From Pseudevernia furfuracea (Eukaryota > Ascomycota > Lecanoromycetes > Lecanorales > Parmeliaceae): 64,000 nt of DNA. The stretch covers positions 744,001 through 808,000 of the forward strand of contig JAIUPT010000041.1 in the NCBI GenBank assembly GCA_022315425.1. The letters run 5' to 3'. The position numbers were made by a program, and so were the translations under genes. Each line of letters begins with the position of its first letter. The first letter of the stretch is position 1. Shown here piece by piece: positions 1-12,932 of the stretch. Under the pieces are notes generated by a model. The model saw nothing but the letters and a program-made list of their open reading frames with translations, searched no databases and had not been told where the DNA came from.

Positions 1-1712
1 TCTTATAATAGTAATAATATTCGACTATCTTTAAATATTTCTTACTTTTTATCAAGAAACGAGACATGAAAATAAGACTTTTATTGCTATGGGCTAGGAC
101 TAAGATAAAGGCCAAGACGAAAGACAAGAAATCAAGCTGGGGCAGGGCCAGCTGCTATCTAAATAGAAGCTGACGCACGATCCTTTAATTCACATCTTCA
201 TTTCTCATATACCCGATATGCGCGAATAATGTAAAGATTAAACGAGACTAGGCGAGATCGGCACGAGACGAGGCTACACTATGACACTTTTTAATGTCTT
301 ATCTCGAAATTCGTCTTTATTTAAGTAACGCGAAGTATTTATTTTTTTATTCTTACGAGATTACGTCGCTTAATCATTATTACTAAATTTATTTCTATTC
401 TCGTTTTCTTTATTTCTTCTTTAATTCGTATTTAAATCGATATTATTTATATCTCGTCTATTATATATAAAATATACGTTTACTCTCTTTTTAATATTCT
501 TTAAACGAATAATTTAAACGATTAAGTCGTCTCGCGTCGAGACTATTTATCTCGTATGAGTAATATTATCTTAAAGTTTTAAAAGAAGTTTAATTATTAA
601 TATTATAACTCGTTAGATTTCGTTAGACGATATTATAATTTTAATTTACATAATACTATAACTCTCAATTAGACATAGCGCGAGTACTAGTTACTAGCGC
701 GACTTGATATAATCTACATTAAGACTTTATAATATGTACTTGAACACTTATAACTACTATTTCGTTTATATTCGATATTAAAGCATTTAGTCTCTTTTCG
801 AGTCTCTAATAAACGATAATAACTATATCTTAAGATTAAAAAGATAAACTTTAAATTAATTTATCGATTAAAAAGGTCTTTATCTCGTATTCGTATATAT
901 TATATTTATTTTTAATTAATTATTAATTAAATTCTATATCTTATTAAGTAAAAAAGAAACGAAGTAATTTTAATTTTTTATCTCGATCGAGTTCGTTTCT
1001 TATTCGTTATATTATTATTTTTTTTGAAATCTCTCGCTAGAAATTATATATATTAAATAATCTTATTATAATCTTTTAAGAAATATATTAAGATATTTAT
1101 AAACGTAACTTTAACCCTTCTTATTTAGTTATAATACTCTCGTCTCGACTTATTATAATATTTTAATAAATATTTTAATTTAACATTACGTCGTTTTATA
1201 ATAATATATATTAACTCGACTTTTAATAACGTTTTAATTCTACTCGAGCATTAAAAGAGTTACGACGAACGTCTAACGAGTTCGATTCGACGTCGTCTTA
1301 ATCTTATTCATCTCGCGATTCTTCTCGTTAAAGAATCTTAATCTTCTTATTAATATTATTTAGTTATCGTCTTTTTAATAATTTATCTCGACGTTAAATA
1401 GTCTAAGTTAATCGCTCGTCTAAATTTAAATCGATAACATCGTCTTTTAAAATAGATATCGATTATCTTTAATTCTCGAGTTTTATATTAGAGATATAAT
1501 TTAATTCGTTTAGATTTACTATTTATAACTATTTTCTAAATATAATTTACGAATTAAATAATTTCGTTTCGTTTTTAATACGTTACGACTGCGAGCGTAT
1601 AATTATTAATATATTAAGTTCGAATTACTATCTCTCGATAAGAAGAAGAATTAAAATTATTAGACTAATTAATATTTTATATAATATAAGTATATAAGAT
1701 AAATTAGAGTTA
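1..1712 (-). mobile_element. Outer family-B Ty3/gypsy remnant: gag and start of 5' LTR
   Basis: This AT-rich block runs collinear with 25610-26834, the gag region of the intact B element, and is more heavily C-to-T/G-to-A mutated. The element reads on the minus strand and continues beyond the left edge of the window. At 1658 the sequence passes into the B LTR (TATTAGAC for TGTTAGAC), which is cut at 1712 by a Helitron and resumes at 38552. No usable open frame is left. A solo LTR lies inside it at 50-286. It is the oldest layer of the nest, because everything from 1713 to 38551 was inserted into its LTR. Confidence 0.75.
50..286. repeat. Solo LTR, family related to element F
   Basis: A 237-bp sequence starting TATCAAG (RIP form of TGTCAAG) and ending TATGACA is flanked by an exact 5-bp target duplication, CTTTT, at 45-49 and 287-291. 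The interrupted B gag sequence resumes on the other side. The stretch GGCTAGGACTAAGATAAAGG near 104-123 recurs at 1922 and 3186 in the direct repeats of element F, so this is a solo LTR of a related family. Confidence 0.75.
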
Positions 1713-1891
1713 TTAATATATATAAAAGAATAAGAAAGAGCTAAGTTAAAAAATCTTATATTTATATATATAGTTAATAATTAATCTCGCTATATTACGC
1801 TTTTTAATTAGACTCGCTTTATTAGCTCGTTAGATCTTTCGAGCGTTCTTACTAAAAATTTATATATATAAGTCTTATATTTTAAATAACT

Positions 1892-2072
1892 AGTCTTGAT
1901 AAGTGAAATCTTATTCTCTATGACTAGGACTAAGATAAAGACCAAGACGAAAGATGAGGAAATCAGAAAGAATGTGAACATCGTCAGATCCTTAAGGGAT
2001 TTAGAGATTGTCGCCTGTCGACTATCGCATAGCTGACTAGGCTGATAACTTAATTAATGTCACATCATGACA
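1892..2072 (-). repeat. Left terminal direct repeat of element F
   Basis: Shares about 180 bp with 3144-3336 (for example GACGAAAGATGAGGAAATCA in both), with mostly transition differences. It ends CATGACA beside a purine-tract complement. Its outer boundary is blurred: the other copy has 15 extra bases, TGTCAGAGAACGAGA, that are not recognisable here. Confidence 0.6.
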
Positions 2073-2727
2073 GTAGCTCCCTCTTCGAAGACTGAGCTCC
2101 CACGAAGCAGAACAAGACAAGACGAGACGAAGACGAGGGTAAAGACGAGGGCGAAGACGAGGACGAAGGCGAGACAAAGGCGAGACGAAATCCGAAATTT
2201 TTTTTTTTTGACGTCGAGACGTGTATCTTCTTGATAGGTGTGCTCTCTTGAACAGAAGACATTTCCTTCTCCCTAGAGACATTCCCTTCTCTGCATCTAT
2301 TGTAGATGCTCTGCATTATGTAATACTCTTCTCTTGTCGAGCACGGGAGACATTTCCTTCTCTCTATATATATACATGATCCCTTCCCAGTATAACTAAT
2401 TCTCAATCATAAGATAAGAATCTCTCTCTCTTTCAAAAATTTTGTCGAATTTTATAGAAAAGATCAATTTTCAGAGATATTATGAGCGAAAATAGAGAAT
2501 ATTGACGAGAATAAGAGGGCGAGACGAAGACTTAATACGAAAGTTATGACGAGGTGAAGAAGAATAAAAGGACGAGGTATGAAAGGATAAGGTCGAGACT
2601 TTGACGAGAGTTAACATTTGACTCAGAGCGAGACTTGACGAGACGAGAAAGACTTGACGAGATCTAAAAGCGAGATTACGTAGTCACAGTTGAACTGCTG
2701 CAATATACGATAGTCGAATTAAATTAG

Positions 2728-2970
2728 GCGAGAGGTCGAAGCGGAGACACGAAAGGTGAGACACGAACGAAAGAATAAGACTAGCATCTGATTAGGATTA
2801 GAAGAATAAGATGTGTAGTTTATTATCTTATTAAACGAGAGACGCGAAAGGCGAGACGCGAAAGGCGAGACGCGAAAGACGAGACACGAATATAGTTTAC
2901 TATCGTGCTGAACGAGAGACGCGAAAGGCGAGACACGAAAGGCGAGGCACGAAAGATAAGACACGAAATG
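2728..2970. repeat. Purine-rich minisatellite GCGAAAGGCGAGAC
   Basis: Imperfect head-to-tail units of about 14 bp (CGAGACGCGAAAGG) occur at 2728-2795, 2835-2890 and 2910-2970, separated by AT-rich spacers. A related GACGAGG/GACGAAGG array lies at 2118-2190. There are no constant spacers, so this is not a CRISPR array. It is the main content of element F. Confidence 0.7.
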
Positions 2971-3143
2971 CTCAATAAAGAGATCGAATCGTTGACGGGA
3001 CTGGGTTTTCAAGACCTAAAGAATTTCAGCATCAAGATCTGAAGAAAGAATATCAGCGTCGAGATCTAAAAGAATTTTAGCATCTTGCGAGATTTGATTT
3101 TCTACGCATAGAAGCGTTAAATCGATAATTAGATCTTTCGTAA

Positions 3144-3336
3144 TGTCAGAGAACGAGACTTGATAAGAGGAATCTTATTCTCTATGACTAGAACTAAGAT
3201 AAAGGTCAAGACGAAAGATGAGGAAATCAGAAAGAATGTGAGCATCGTTAGATCCTTAAGGGATTCAGAGATTGTCGTCTGTCGACTATCGCATAGCTAA
3301 CTAGGCTGATGACTTGACTGATGTCACATTATAATA
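3144..3336 (-). repeat. Right terminal direct repeat of element F
   Basis: Starts TGTCAGAGAACGAGAC and ends at 3336 with a RIP-altered form of the left copy's end (CATTATAATA for CATCATGACA). Helitron sequence resumes at 3337. Confidence 0.6.
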
Positions 3337-3661
3337 TAAGTCTTATATTTTAAATAACTTTTTATCTTTTTATTACTTTTTTTAATTTTTTTTTTTAATT
3401 ATAAAGACTTAATTACGTTATTTAGAGAATTAAAATTTCTTAGAATTAATCTTATATTTATTAACGAATTCTAAATTAAAGTTTAAGAGACTCGAAGCAA
3501 ATTTCTTAACGAATATGCGATCTCGAAAAAATTTATACGTATAAGTCTTATACTTTAAATAACTTTTTACTTTTCTATTACTTTTTTAAGATTTTTTTTT
3601 TTAATTATAAAGATCTAATTACGCTATTTAGAGAATTAAGAATTTTTAAAATCGATCTTAT

Positions 3662-3867
3662 TGTTACGAGCGTATCTCGTATTTCTTGATAACATCTATC
3701 TATGTTAGCATTTCTTTATTGTCACACTATCTCTTTTAGACTTAGCGTGTCTTAATAGATTCACTTAGTTATATATATATAATCTTTTCTCTCAGTATAT
3801 AGTTGTTCTATATCTAATTGTCTTATTTAATATATTTATATGACTTGACTCTATATTAATTTTAATA
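3662..3867 (+). repeat. 5' LTR of chromovirus A
   Basis: Begins TGTTACGAGC and is followed by TTATAACTAG, a likely decayed primer-binding region that resembles CTATAACAAG just after the left LTR of element E. Collinear with 38261-38466 and with the complement of 23244-23449. Confidence 0.8.
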
Positions 3868-4157
3868 TTATAACTAGATTATTCTTACTTTATTCGTAAC
3901 AGTAATCGAATTTAAAGAAGTTAACTAATAAAAGCTTTGTTAAGAACTTAGTATTAATAAGATATCGTATCTCTAAGTTAGTTTATTATATAAATAAAAC
4001 GTTTTTAAGACGAAAAACGATCTCGTGAATAGTTAGAGAAGAAAGAATAGCTAAAATATTTATAAGATTAACGAATTAAAAAGAAATCATTAAAATTAAT
4101 TATTATAAAAATCTTTTTAATTACATATTCAAATCGAGTTTTAAACGTCTTATTTTA

Positions 4158-4380
4158 TGTCAGGGACTTGACATAGAGCTAGACTAGCGATGTGATGTCA
4201 TGTATGAATAGAATATTAACTATGTAGAGTAATTACAAGAAGTGCTTTGTGCGTATCAAAGTAATGCTTCACTGCGGAGTTAACGAATATAACTCGTAGG
4301 GCTGGAGCTAGTCGATCAGCCTAGAGTATAACATAGCAAGCAAGCAGATAAGTCAGTCGTCATAAACTAGAATCGTGACA
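4158..4380 (-). repeat. 3' LTR of element D
   Basis: TGTCAGGGACTTGACATAGA to CGTGACA. Left boundary is defined by the TTTTA duplication and right boundary by the adjacent polypurine tract. Confidence 0.9.
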
Positions 4381-4394
4381 TTACTCCCCCCTTC
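4381..4394 (-). other. Polypurine tract of element D
   Basis: On the minus strand this reads GGGGGGAGTAA directly before the 3' LTR, the position where plus-strand DNA synthesis is primed in LTR retrotransposons. Confidence 0.75.
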
Positions 4395-7300
4395 AAATTG
4401 AAGCTTCGGCGACGACTACTTCTGTCTTCTTCCTGAGTGATCGATAATAGAGATAGACTCAGTCGTACGCAGAGAAGCGTTACTTAGTTGTGACGACGAT
4501 GCGAACATCGTCTTGACTTAGTATTTTAACACGGATCAGATGCTCTTCTGCGTCTCAGTTCTATCATCGAAGATTAGTGTCATCAATAATGATGCTCACT
4601 CAGCGAGCTTCTTAAATAATCGATGTGATTCTGATCTCTCTGATTTGAAGTGATGAAAGTCTGTCATCAAGTCCGCACAGTCTGTTGTGCTTGTAAAGTT
4701 CTCTCACGTGATTTCGTTCTTGCTGTTCTTATAGCCCGTTTATTTGATTTTGTAAAGAAGATATTCTTTATCTTCAGTGACAGAGTTCTTTCTTCTGCCG
4801 TTCATTTTGAAATCAAGTATTTTCGCGGCGTCGTAGATGTCCCCTTCTTCGTCGGTTTTCATCGGAGGCGACGAAGGAATTTATTACTCTAATAGCGAGT
4901 CGCTTTTGTCGAGGTGTAACAATCAAGAATAAAAGACTAAGTGAACCTTCAGAGATTGAGAGAGATCTAACTTATACGTTATATTTCCCAGTGCTTTAAT
5001 AATTCTATAAGAATCGATATTTTTGTGATCGAGTGATCTGTTCGATCGTACTGTCTTAATGTTTCTTCTATTTAATATGATCATGTTTCTTATCTTGAAC
5101 TCTGACGCTGAAAGTCGATGACGATCTGCTTGCTTCTTCTGTAGGGCTTGAGATCATTTGAGTTGATCTCGAAGATATATTCTTATTTGATCAATTTTGT
5201 TAATAAAGATATCGACTAATTTGATATCTCTCTTTGCTCTTTGCGTGACGCTAGAGTTTAGAAAAGAAGGTGATTCTACTTCTAATCGCGAAATGTATTT
5301 CTTGATTACTAGAAATGATGATAGTTCTGTGAAGACGTTGACGTTCGAGTTGACTTCGAATTCAGCTATGAGGAGCATGTCTATTCAGTTGTCTTGATTG
5401 TAATTGACGTAAGCTCGAAGAAATTGTTTGAGAGCAGCATTAGCGCTTTTAGTTTGATCGTCTATTTTAGAATAAAATGTCGTGAAAAGTTTTGAGACTG
5501 TGTCTACTCGTTGATAGAGTCTTTTTTAAAAGTGTGCGACGAACTAAGTGTCACGATCTGAGATTATAAAGAAGGGGTATTCTTCTTCTCTTCAAACTCA
5601 TTCGATAAATACTTATATCACGACTTTTATCTCTAAGAAATTCAACGAGATGAACTTCTTCTTTTTGAATAGTCTGTTCACTACAATCATGATATGTTAA
5701 TATAATCTTTTATACCTTTGACATATGAGTAAGTGTATTATGAAGTCAATCGAAATGTCATATCAATATCGATTCGATATGGGGAGCGATTTGAGTAGCC
5801 CATGTTTGTCTTCGCGATACGACTTAGATCTCAGACAGTCGTAACAGCTTTTAACGTAACGAGCAACTGAGTCGATTATGCGAGATCAAAAGTAGTGAGT
5901 GCTGAGACGACTGTAAGTTGAGGAGCGCCTCGCGTGACCTTCTAATAACGTTTTATGTATTTCTCGAATGATTCTTATACGTAATTCAGACACATTGAGG
6001 ACGAATAATCTATTGTTAACATACAACAGATTCTAATGAATTTGACAGTCAGTCAATTTCAACTTGAGATAGTTCTTCTTGGATAGCTCTGGCGGTATCT
6101 TTCTTTGACCTGTCAACTTGGCTTACATGATGTCTTGTACAAGTTCATCGTCCTTGTAGACGTTTCTTATCTGACTTATCAGTTTCGATTTCTCATCAGC
6201 AGAGGTTTCGATCGATTCTTCTTCGAACTCCTCATTATCGATATCGTTCTATTCGCTGAGATCGTAAACCTTTAAAGCTAAACAAGTTACTTTCTACTTA
6301 GTCTCATCTAGCAAGAACGATGTTAATCTTATAATATTCTTGATTTCAGAATCAAGATTCTCATTCTTTAGAATGATGCGATGTCGATATTGAGTACGAT
6401 TATTATTTTCGCTCTCTGACAAGTCTTTAACCCTTCTCGTAAGACTGTCGGATTTAGTGCTCTATTTCTCAGAGCGATATATTATTCGAAAGTTGAAGTT
6501 CGCTAAGAACTCAGCTCATCTGACTTGTCTTGAATTTAGCTGCTTGAAAGTCATGAAGTACTGTAAATTCTTATGATTCGAAATGACTTGTATTGAGTCT
6601 TCGACGACGATGTTCGTCAATTTAGGTCGTCACTCTTCGAATACTCGAACGATAGTTATCAGCTCTTTGTCGTAGATATCGTAATTATATTCTACTGAAG
6701 ATATCTTCTTAGAAAGAAACGCTACTGATCTTAGCGTGCCGTCCTCTCCCTTCTAAGATAATACGACGACTATTACGAAATTAAAGGCGTCAGTCTTCAG
6801 TCAAGTCTTGCGATCAGAGTCGAAATGCGCGAGAACTGGAGCTGTCGTAAATGTCTTCTTCAGGACTTCGAACGAACGCTGTTTAGAGCTCCCTTGAGTT
6901 CATGAGTAGATAAAATTATTCTTTACTTGCGTGCGAGTGAGATTTGTTAGTGAGATCGCAATTAACGAGTATTCGAAAATAAACTTTCTATAAAAGTTGA
7001 CGAATTCAAGAAACGTCTGAACATCTCTGATGCATCTGAGTTTCTTTTATTGAACGATTACGTCGATCTTCCTTTGATTCATTTTCACTTCGTTAGTGAT
7101 TATAATCAATTCGAGATATTTGACTCTAATAACATGAAAATCACACTTGTCGATGTTCAAGTACAAGTCTACTTCTTGAAGTTTTGATAATACCTTTTCA
7201 ACGTGAGAAATATGCTCTTGTAAGGTGTTATTATAGATGAGAATATCGTCTAAGTAAGCGATATAGAATACGTTCAAGTACTCGCGAAGAATTTCGTTGA

Positions 7301-8600
7301 TGAACGCTTGAAACGTGACTGATGCGTTATATAGCTCGAACGATATTACGTTATATTCGAACAGATCATAGCGTGTTAAAAAGATCGTTTTGTGTTTCTC
7401 TTCTTTCTTTATGCGAATTTCATTAAATGCGACTATAATGTCGAATTTGCTATAAATCTTGACGGCGTAAAGCTTTGTTAGAGTCTTCTTAATAAGTGAG
7501 AGTGCGTTTCTATTGGAAACGATTAAAGCGTTCAGAACTCTATAATCTACACAGACTCTCAGTCCCTTATTCGATTTCTTTACAATGAGTATCGATGCTA
7601 TATAAGATGAGATACTTAATCGAATATAATTCTTATTCAGTATTTTCTCGATATATTTCTTGATTATCGATGCTTAGTCTCTAAAGAGTTTATAGACTCT
7701 CTTAATCGACGATCGAGCTTCTTTTTTAAGCTCTATTTCATAATTAATAAAGCGATAAGAAGAGAGTTTGTTAGCTTTAATAGAGTTTTAAACGTCTAGT
7801 CACTTATAATAGAACTACGAAACTCTACTTCTTAGTTGCTTCATAATGAGAGATTTCTTTCTCAGCTTATAAAAGAACTTTTTATAATCTTTCGCTGTAA
7901 CGACTATTAGATCGACTGTGAACTTCTTTTGTTTATGAGTGTTATCTTCTAAAGAGACACTTAGCTTCTCGAAATCGTGAGATCATATGATGATTACTTC
8001 ATTTGAGAATCTTTCTATTATTCTCATAAAGACGTAAGCAGAGACTTTCGCTATGTTCTCTATTATAGATGATTTTAAGTGAAATAATAATGTCGACTTG
8101 ATAAGAGATGAAGTTACGCTGTGAACAGTTACTGATTTGCTATGTCGCAAACAATTTGATATGCAATAATCAGATTTGAGTGTTATTGTTCGATTCTCGA
8201 GTTCGAGGAAAGAATTGTGTTGTTTCAATCATGATATGTCGAGAATTATATCGAAGCGTTCTAGTTTAGTAATTAGATATCATATCTTCTCGACATGATC
8301 ACTCAAAATGTGTTACATTAAGATCATGTGAGTGATGTTGAGAGTAAACTTATTATCAGCTAAGCGTAGCTTATAAGACTAGAAGAGAGTTATATGTGAT
8401 AAATAATTCTTCTTTGCGAAGACGACGTCAACGAAGCTTGACGCTAACGCTTCGATATCTATAAGACAAATTGTGTCTTTGATCTCATCTTTTGTGAGAA
8501 CTTTGCTGAGAAAATCTAACTATCGCCCTTTCTGTAGAGATGCTTCTGTGACGACGACGCAGACAGATAATAAGACGTAGACGAGAGTCTCTTCTTTCTC
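4395..8600 (-). pseudogene. pol of element D (protease, RT, RNase H, integrase), RIP-inactivated
   Basis: The reverse transcriptase is clearest at 7047-7277: the catalytic motif appears as YLDDILIY, followed by the usual HxxHVxxVLxKL spacing and an EKCxFH-like stretch read here as DKCDFHV. Upstream, 7300-7700 holds degenerate fingers/palm sequence. Near 6480-6760 is RNase H-like sequence. At 5154-5378 is a relic of the integrase carboxy half (SVTQRAKRDIKL). Stops at former Gln/Trp codons interrupt every domain. A tail region at 4400-4650 may be a divergent chromodomain, but I could not confirm it. Confidence 0.75.
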
Positions 8601-10441
8601 AAGTTTCTGAATTCTATTGCGCACTTTAACTTCTAGGTTTCTAATCGCGACTTGATCAGAGACATCTAGTTTTCCGCATCTGTTGTTGAAAGCTCTGATG
8701 TATTCTCGACATCAGCGATCTTAAGTATAACTTCAACTTGTTCTTTGTTGAGGGGAGATGCGTTCTTGTAGAATACGTTATCTTTCTCAAAGCGATAACC
8801 TGTTTGTAGACATTTGAAGCATCTTCTCTCCTTTCGAATTCTGTTCATCAATGACTTTGAATACTTGTAGTCACGGGATTTGTTGTCTTCACTGTCTTTC
8901 TCAGTGAAGAATATTTCTCGATTAAAGATATCAGAACGTGTCTGCTTGATCGTCTTCTTCTCTTTGTTTTCTGCGACAGTATTATCAATCTGCTTTAGAT
9001 TCAGATTCAGTTTTCGCAAGTAATCGATCAAGTCTCGATACGTTGTGAACGTTTATTCAGTCAGCTTGTGCTTTAGACGATTAAAGATCAATCGAATAAG
9101 ATTAGAGATCTTAATAACGTCGAAGAACTTCAGCGATGCTATAACAGCACTGAAGCGAGCATAAAAGATTTCGAAAGATTTCTTCTTATCGACCATGCCC
9201 ATCCCGAACTTGAGATCGTTGAGTTGTGCATTCGATTTAGAAATCTTATCGTATGTTTCGAACATGTTATCGAGTTCTATAATCATCTCCTCCGTCGTCT
9301 GATAGAGATTTGAGTATCTAAAATTCGCTCGAGTCTTGATAATCTCGAAAGCGATCGACTTGCAGTGATCGCGAATGTATTCAATCTTGTCTCGTTTAGT
9401 TGAAAAGAGTACTGCACTCTGTCTGAACTTCTTATTAAGGTGAAGAATTCAACGTTCTCATTGATCCTTATCACGATCTCCGTGAAAGTCAGTCACGTCT
9501 GAATAGCGCTTGTTGATGCTCGCCTCTTCGATCTGATGCGAGACGATAGCTGACGTCAGATCTTTGTTACTATATAAGTTGCTGAGAGAAGAAATCACAC
9601 TCATATAAGTGTTAAGAGAAGAATAAGACTGAGACTAATTGAAGATAGATCTTCGACGATGATAAGAGTCTATAGAGTTATCTTCTTTGTCTGAGTCTTC
9701 GTCTGCTTCTCTCTCATCGATTTGTATCGTCAATTTTAATTTGAGTCGTTCGTTTTTCTTCGAGAGATCTTCAGCTTTCTTGCGATACTTATCGCGTAGT
9801 CGACGAAGTCGAGCGAAGTTAATTAGTTCTGTTTTCAGCTTCGCATTCGTTACACCTGCGAAGTTGACCTGCGATAGCGACTTCGCTTTGAAATTAGCTA
9901 CCTCTTTGTCAAGCTTCTTATTCTATTGACGAAGAAGATCAATGTTATTGCTAATAACGCGAAAGTTGTTAAGTATACGATTGAGTGTATCGTATTATTT
10001 CTTCGAAGCCTCGGTAGCGCTTCATTAAAAGTCTTATATTATTTAAATAGTGACGAGAACTGCTTTATTCTTCGCTTCATTAATAAGTATTACTTTATTT
10101 TTATACTCTTTAGATATAAGAATATATCGTATAAAGCGCTAACGACGCTTTCTCTTATGTCTGCTCGAAGTCTCTAACTTAGAGTGAAATGAGTTGATCT
10201 CTTCTTCTACGAAGAAGAATAACGTCGAGACGAGACGTCTAACGTAAGTATTATCGTCAGAATTCTCGTTATGATGTTGAGAGTGAATATCTCTCTCAAT
10301 CGTTTGACTCTGTGTTAAGTCTATCTTAATAGACTTAACGGGCTTCTGTGATGTTATGAAGACTCCGCTTAAGAGTCTAACTGTGATAGCAGGTCTTTGC
10401 GAAGCTCTATCCCCAGAGAACGTTTCTATAAAAGATTTCAT
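8601..10441 (-). pseudogene. gag of element D with zinc-knuckle relic
   Basis: Three open stretches remain on the minus strand (10139-10441, 9053-9474, 8666-9031). The last contains a CxxC start of a retroviral zinc knuckle (RCFKCLQTGYR, about 8780-8821) in which the expected His is Tyr, a RIP-type change. The amino part has a run of Arg/Lys and Ser/Thr. The gag-before-pol order agrees with the minus orientation set by the polypurine tract. Confidence 0.65.
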
Positions 10442-10614
10442 CGAATCTCTATCTTCAACGCTGGGATTCAGTCTGATCAGATTGAGAGTTATAAAAGAAT
10501 TTCTTCTCGATCACTCGTCGTCCTTTGACTGTGACTATCGTATTGTTGTGTTAAGATACGTTTTCAACTCTTAAGTAGATCGCGACTGCTTTAAAAGAAG
10601 AATAGTTAATATTA

Positions 10615-10837
10615 TATCAGGAACTTGACATAGAGCTGAACTAGCGATGTGATGTTATATATAAATAGAATATTAACTATGTAGAGTAATTACAAGAAGT
10701 GCTTTGTGCGTATCAAAGTAATGCTTCACTGCGGAGTTAACGGATATAACTCGTAGGGCTGGGGCTAGTCGACCAGCCTAGAGTATAACACAGCAAGCAA
10801 GCAGGTAAGTCAGTCGTCATGGGCTAGAATCGTGACA
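10615..10837 (-). repeat. 5' LTR of element D
   Basis: Same 223 bp as the left LTR, starting TATCAGGAAC (TG to TA at the terminal dinucleotide) and ending CGTGACA, followed by the TTTTA duplication. Confidence 0.9.
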
Positions 10838-10842
10838 TTTTA

Positions 10843-12666
10843 AGAATAAAACGTTTTAATATAAGAGATTTGAAGAGCGCTTAATTCGATTAACAAACGT
10901 CTTTATAATACTCTTCGTAAGAGTATCTTTTTTAAAGTTAATACTTCTTCTCTGCTCGCAAATTCTATTTCGTCTAAGCTTCATATCTAAATTTGTTAAC
11001 AAATTATTTCGTCGAGATAACATCTTTATAAAGAATATACTCTAAAGTATTCATATTCTTTATTAGATATCAAACGATTAACAAATAAAAAAGTTGTATA
11101 AGAAATAAAGAAAATCGAATTCTCGTAGCTTCTTGACACTTTTTCTTTCATATCGAAATAAGAATAAAAACACTTTAATTCTTTTTAACAATTTTTATTT
11201 AATTATTATTTTATTTTATAAAGTAACTTGATCGCTCTCTTCTTTCTTTCTTCTCTTTTTAACGAAATCTTTTAATATAATAAAAAATCTTATTTAAGAT
11301 CTCGACGCTTTTAACGAAATAAAAAAGTAATATAAGAATAAACGTATCTCAGTAATGTCTTAGCGAGATAATAACGTCGATATTATAGACGTTTAATAAA
11401 TATTTAATATCGACTAGTTATAATTATAAATTCAAAATCGATCGATCGAAGTTATAGAAATATTAAAAGATCTTCGCTTTTAACGAGATTAATATTTTCA
11501 TATAGTCGTTAAGTATAATATTATAAATTAAAAGAAAATCGGCTTGAAATAAAAACGAAATCTTCTTAAGACGAATAATATTTAATTCGAAAACAATCTC
11601 GAGAAGTATTATAACATTATTCGCGACTATAAGAAAAAGTATCTAAACGCATTATAGTAGTAACTTAATATCTTTAATTCGATTATTAAGTAAGCTAAGT
11701 CTAAATCTTTCTTTCTTATTAAAGTTCTCTTTATAATACGTAAAAAGAATAAAATCACTCGTATATTAGACTTAACGATATTTATAAATAACGGCGACTC
11801 TATTTAAGACGTCTAATTTAACATTATATTAAATAAACTTATAATTAACGCGAATCACTATTTAACAAAGCGATTACGAATTATTTATATAATCAGTCGA
11901 GTCGAAGATAAGATAACGAAGATAATAATATTACGTCATTAACTCGAGTTATTTAATTTTTATTTGATCGTTAAAGACGTTATAAATAATCTCGTTAACG
12001 TTTATAAGAATATTAATCGTATTAAAAACGCAATATAAGAATACGACTCTTTAAAGTAGAATTTAACGCAGACTTTTCGCGATTTTTATTTAGATTTCAA
12101 GCTATTAAACGAAAAACTCGCTTATAATAAGACTTATCTAATATATAATCTCTCAAAGAAGTTAAATTTTAAACTTTATATTAAATTTAACGATATTAGC
12201 GATCTTAATAAATAGTTTATCTCTCTTATAACAATAAGAGACTATTTAATCAAGAGGAATAACGTTATACGTGTCAAGAAACTTAATAAATAGATTAAGA
12301 TTTTAAAGAAGATTTATACGTCTCGCTTCGATCTTTCTTTAATCTATATCGTTTTAATAAGACGTGTTACTTTCGTTATTATATCGACTATATCAATTAT
12401 CTTTATTAATAAGATATCTTTCGTCTCTGTGATCAAGATTAAAAAAGAATATATATACTTTTAATATAAACGTTCAGATTATCAAAAAAAGAACTATTTA
12501 AATAAGTAAATTCAAATCGAAAAAAAGATCGCACTAAACGTTAAAATACAGGTTATAAACGTTTACGATATTAAGAATCTCATTAACGACGACGAAAAGT
12601 ATTACGATATTAACTCTTTCGACTCGAGAAACATCTAGTTTCTTTTAAAGACACGAAAAGAGATAA
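10843..12666 (+). pseudogene. gag of chromovirus A
   Basis: This is the internal sequence of A between element D and the solo C LTR, heavily AT-mutated. At 12456-12497 the frame shows the full zinc-knuckle spacing CX2CX4HX4C, but both Cys codons at the start and the His and final Cys codons now read Tyr (TAC/TAT), as expected from C-to-T change on the opposite strand. Upstream frames at 11340-12400 are open only in pieces. The target GATAA of the solo LTR lies in the linker before the protease. Confidence 0.65.
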
Positions 12667-12927
12667 TGTCAGAGAACAAGATCAGAACGAGAACTACTAT
12701 CAAAGAATTATATCTATAGATTAACTAGTAGGATTAGATCTATATATAAGATAAAAGACAAGAAAAGAAAGTAAGAAATGAGCGCGCAGCGCCCCTATAT
12801 AGAATCAGACGAGAGTTAACACGACTATCGCATTTACTCTCGCTAGTAGAAACTTAATTGGCTCGCGAGTCAAAATCATGAGATCTAAGTAACTACTTGA
12901 CCTACGAGCCGACTTCACTTCGTGACA
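12667..12927 (-). repeat. Solo LTR of family C
   Basis: A 261-bp sequence, TGTCAGAG to CGTGACA, is the reverse complement of the C LTRs at 30680-30940 and 36988-37248. The exact duplication GATAA flanks it (12662-12666, 12928-12932), so it is a solo LTR left by recombination. Confidence 0.9.
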
Positions 12928-12932
12928 GATAA

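Larger units (their letters stand above)
1892..3336 (-). mobile_element. Short non-coding LTR-like element F
   Basis: An approximately 1.45-kb insertion bounded by direct repeats 1892-2072 and 3144-3336. Immediately inside the left repeat, 2073-2090 reads as the complement of a purine tract (GAGGGAGCTAC), which suggests a minus-strand element with its 3' LTR on the left. The interior is made of purine-rich GACGAGG/GCGAAAGGCGAGAC repeats and has no retroviral protein motif. The insertion is flanked by a perfect 23-bp duplication (1869-1891 and 3337-3359), far longer than the usual 5 bp. It is a non-autonomous element by content, but its class is uncertain. Confidence 0.55.
4158..10837 (-). mobile_element. 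Complete Ty3/gypsy element D, RIP-mutated
   Basis: Identical-length 223-bp LTRs (4158-4380 and 10615-10837) differ at roughly 14 sites, all transitions. The target duplication TTTTA is exact (4153-4157, 10838-10842). A purine tract complement (TTACTCCCCCC) lies just inside the left LTR, so the element reads on the minus strand and 10615-10837 is its 5' LTR. Gag with a zinc-knuckle relic precedes reverse transcriptase and integrase. Of the large elements it is the least RIP-damaged, with open stretches of 60-120 codons, but the polyprotein frame is interrupted many times. Confidence 0.9.

Noticed and set aside
2728..2970. CRISPR-like spaced repeats
   Set aside because: Units are imperfect head-to-tail purine minisatellites without unique spacers of constant length, in a eukaryotic genome.
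4650..4892. 80-codon plus-strand frame
   Set aside because: Lies antisense in the pol region of the minus-strand element D; composition and context give it no support.
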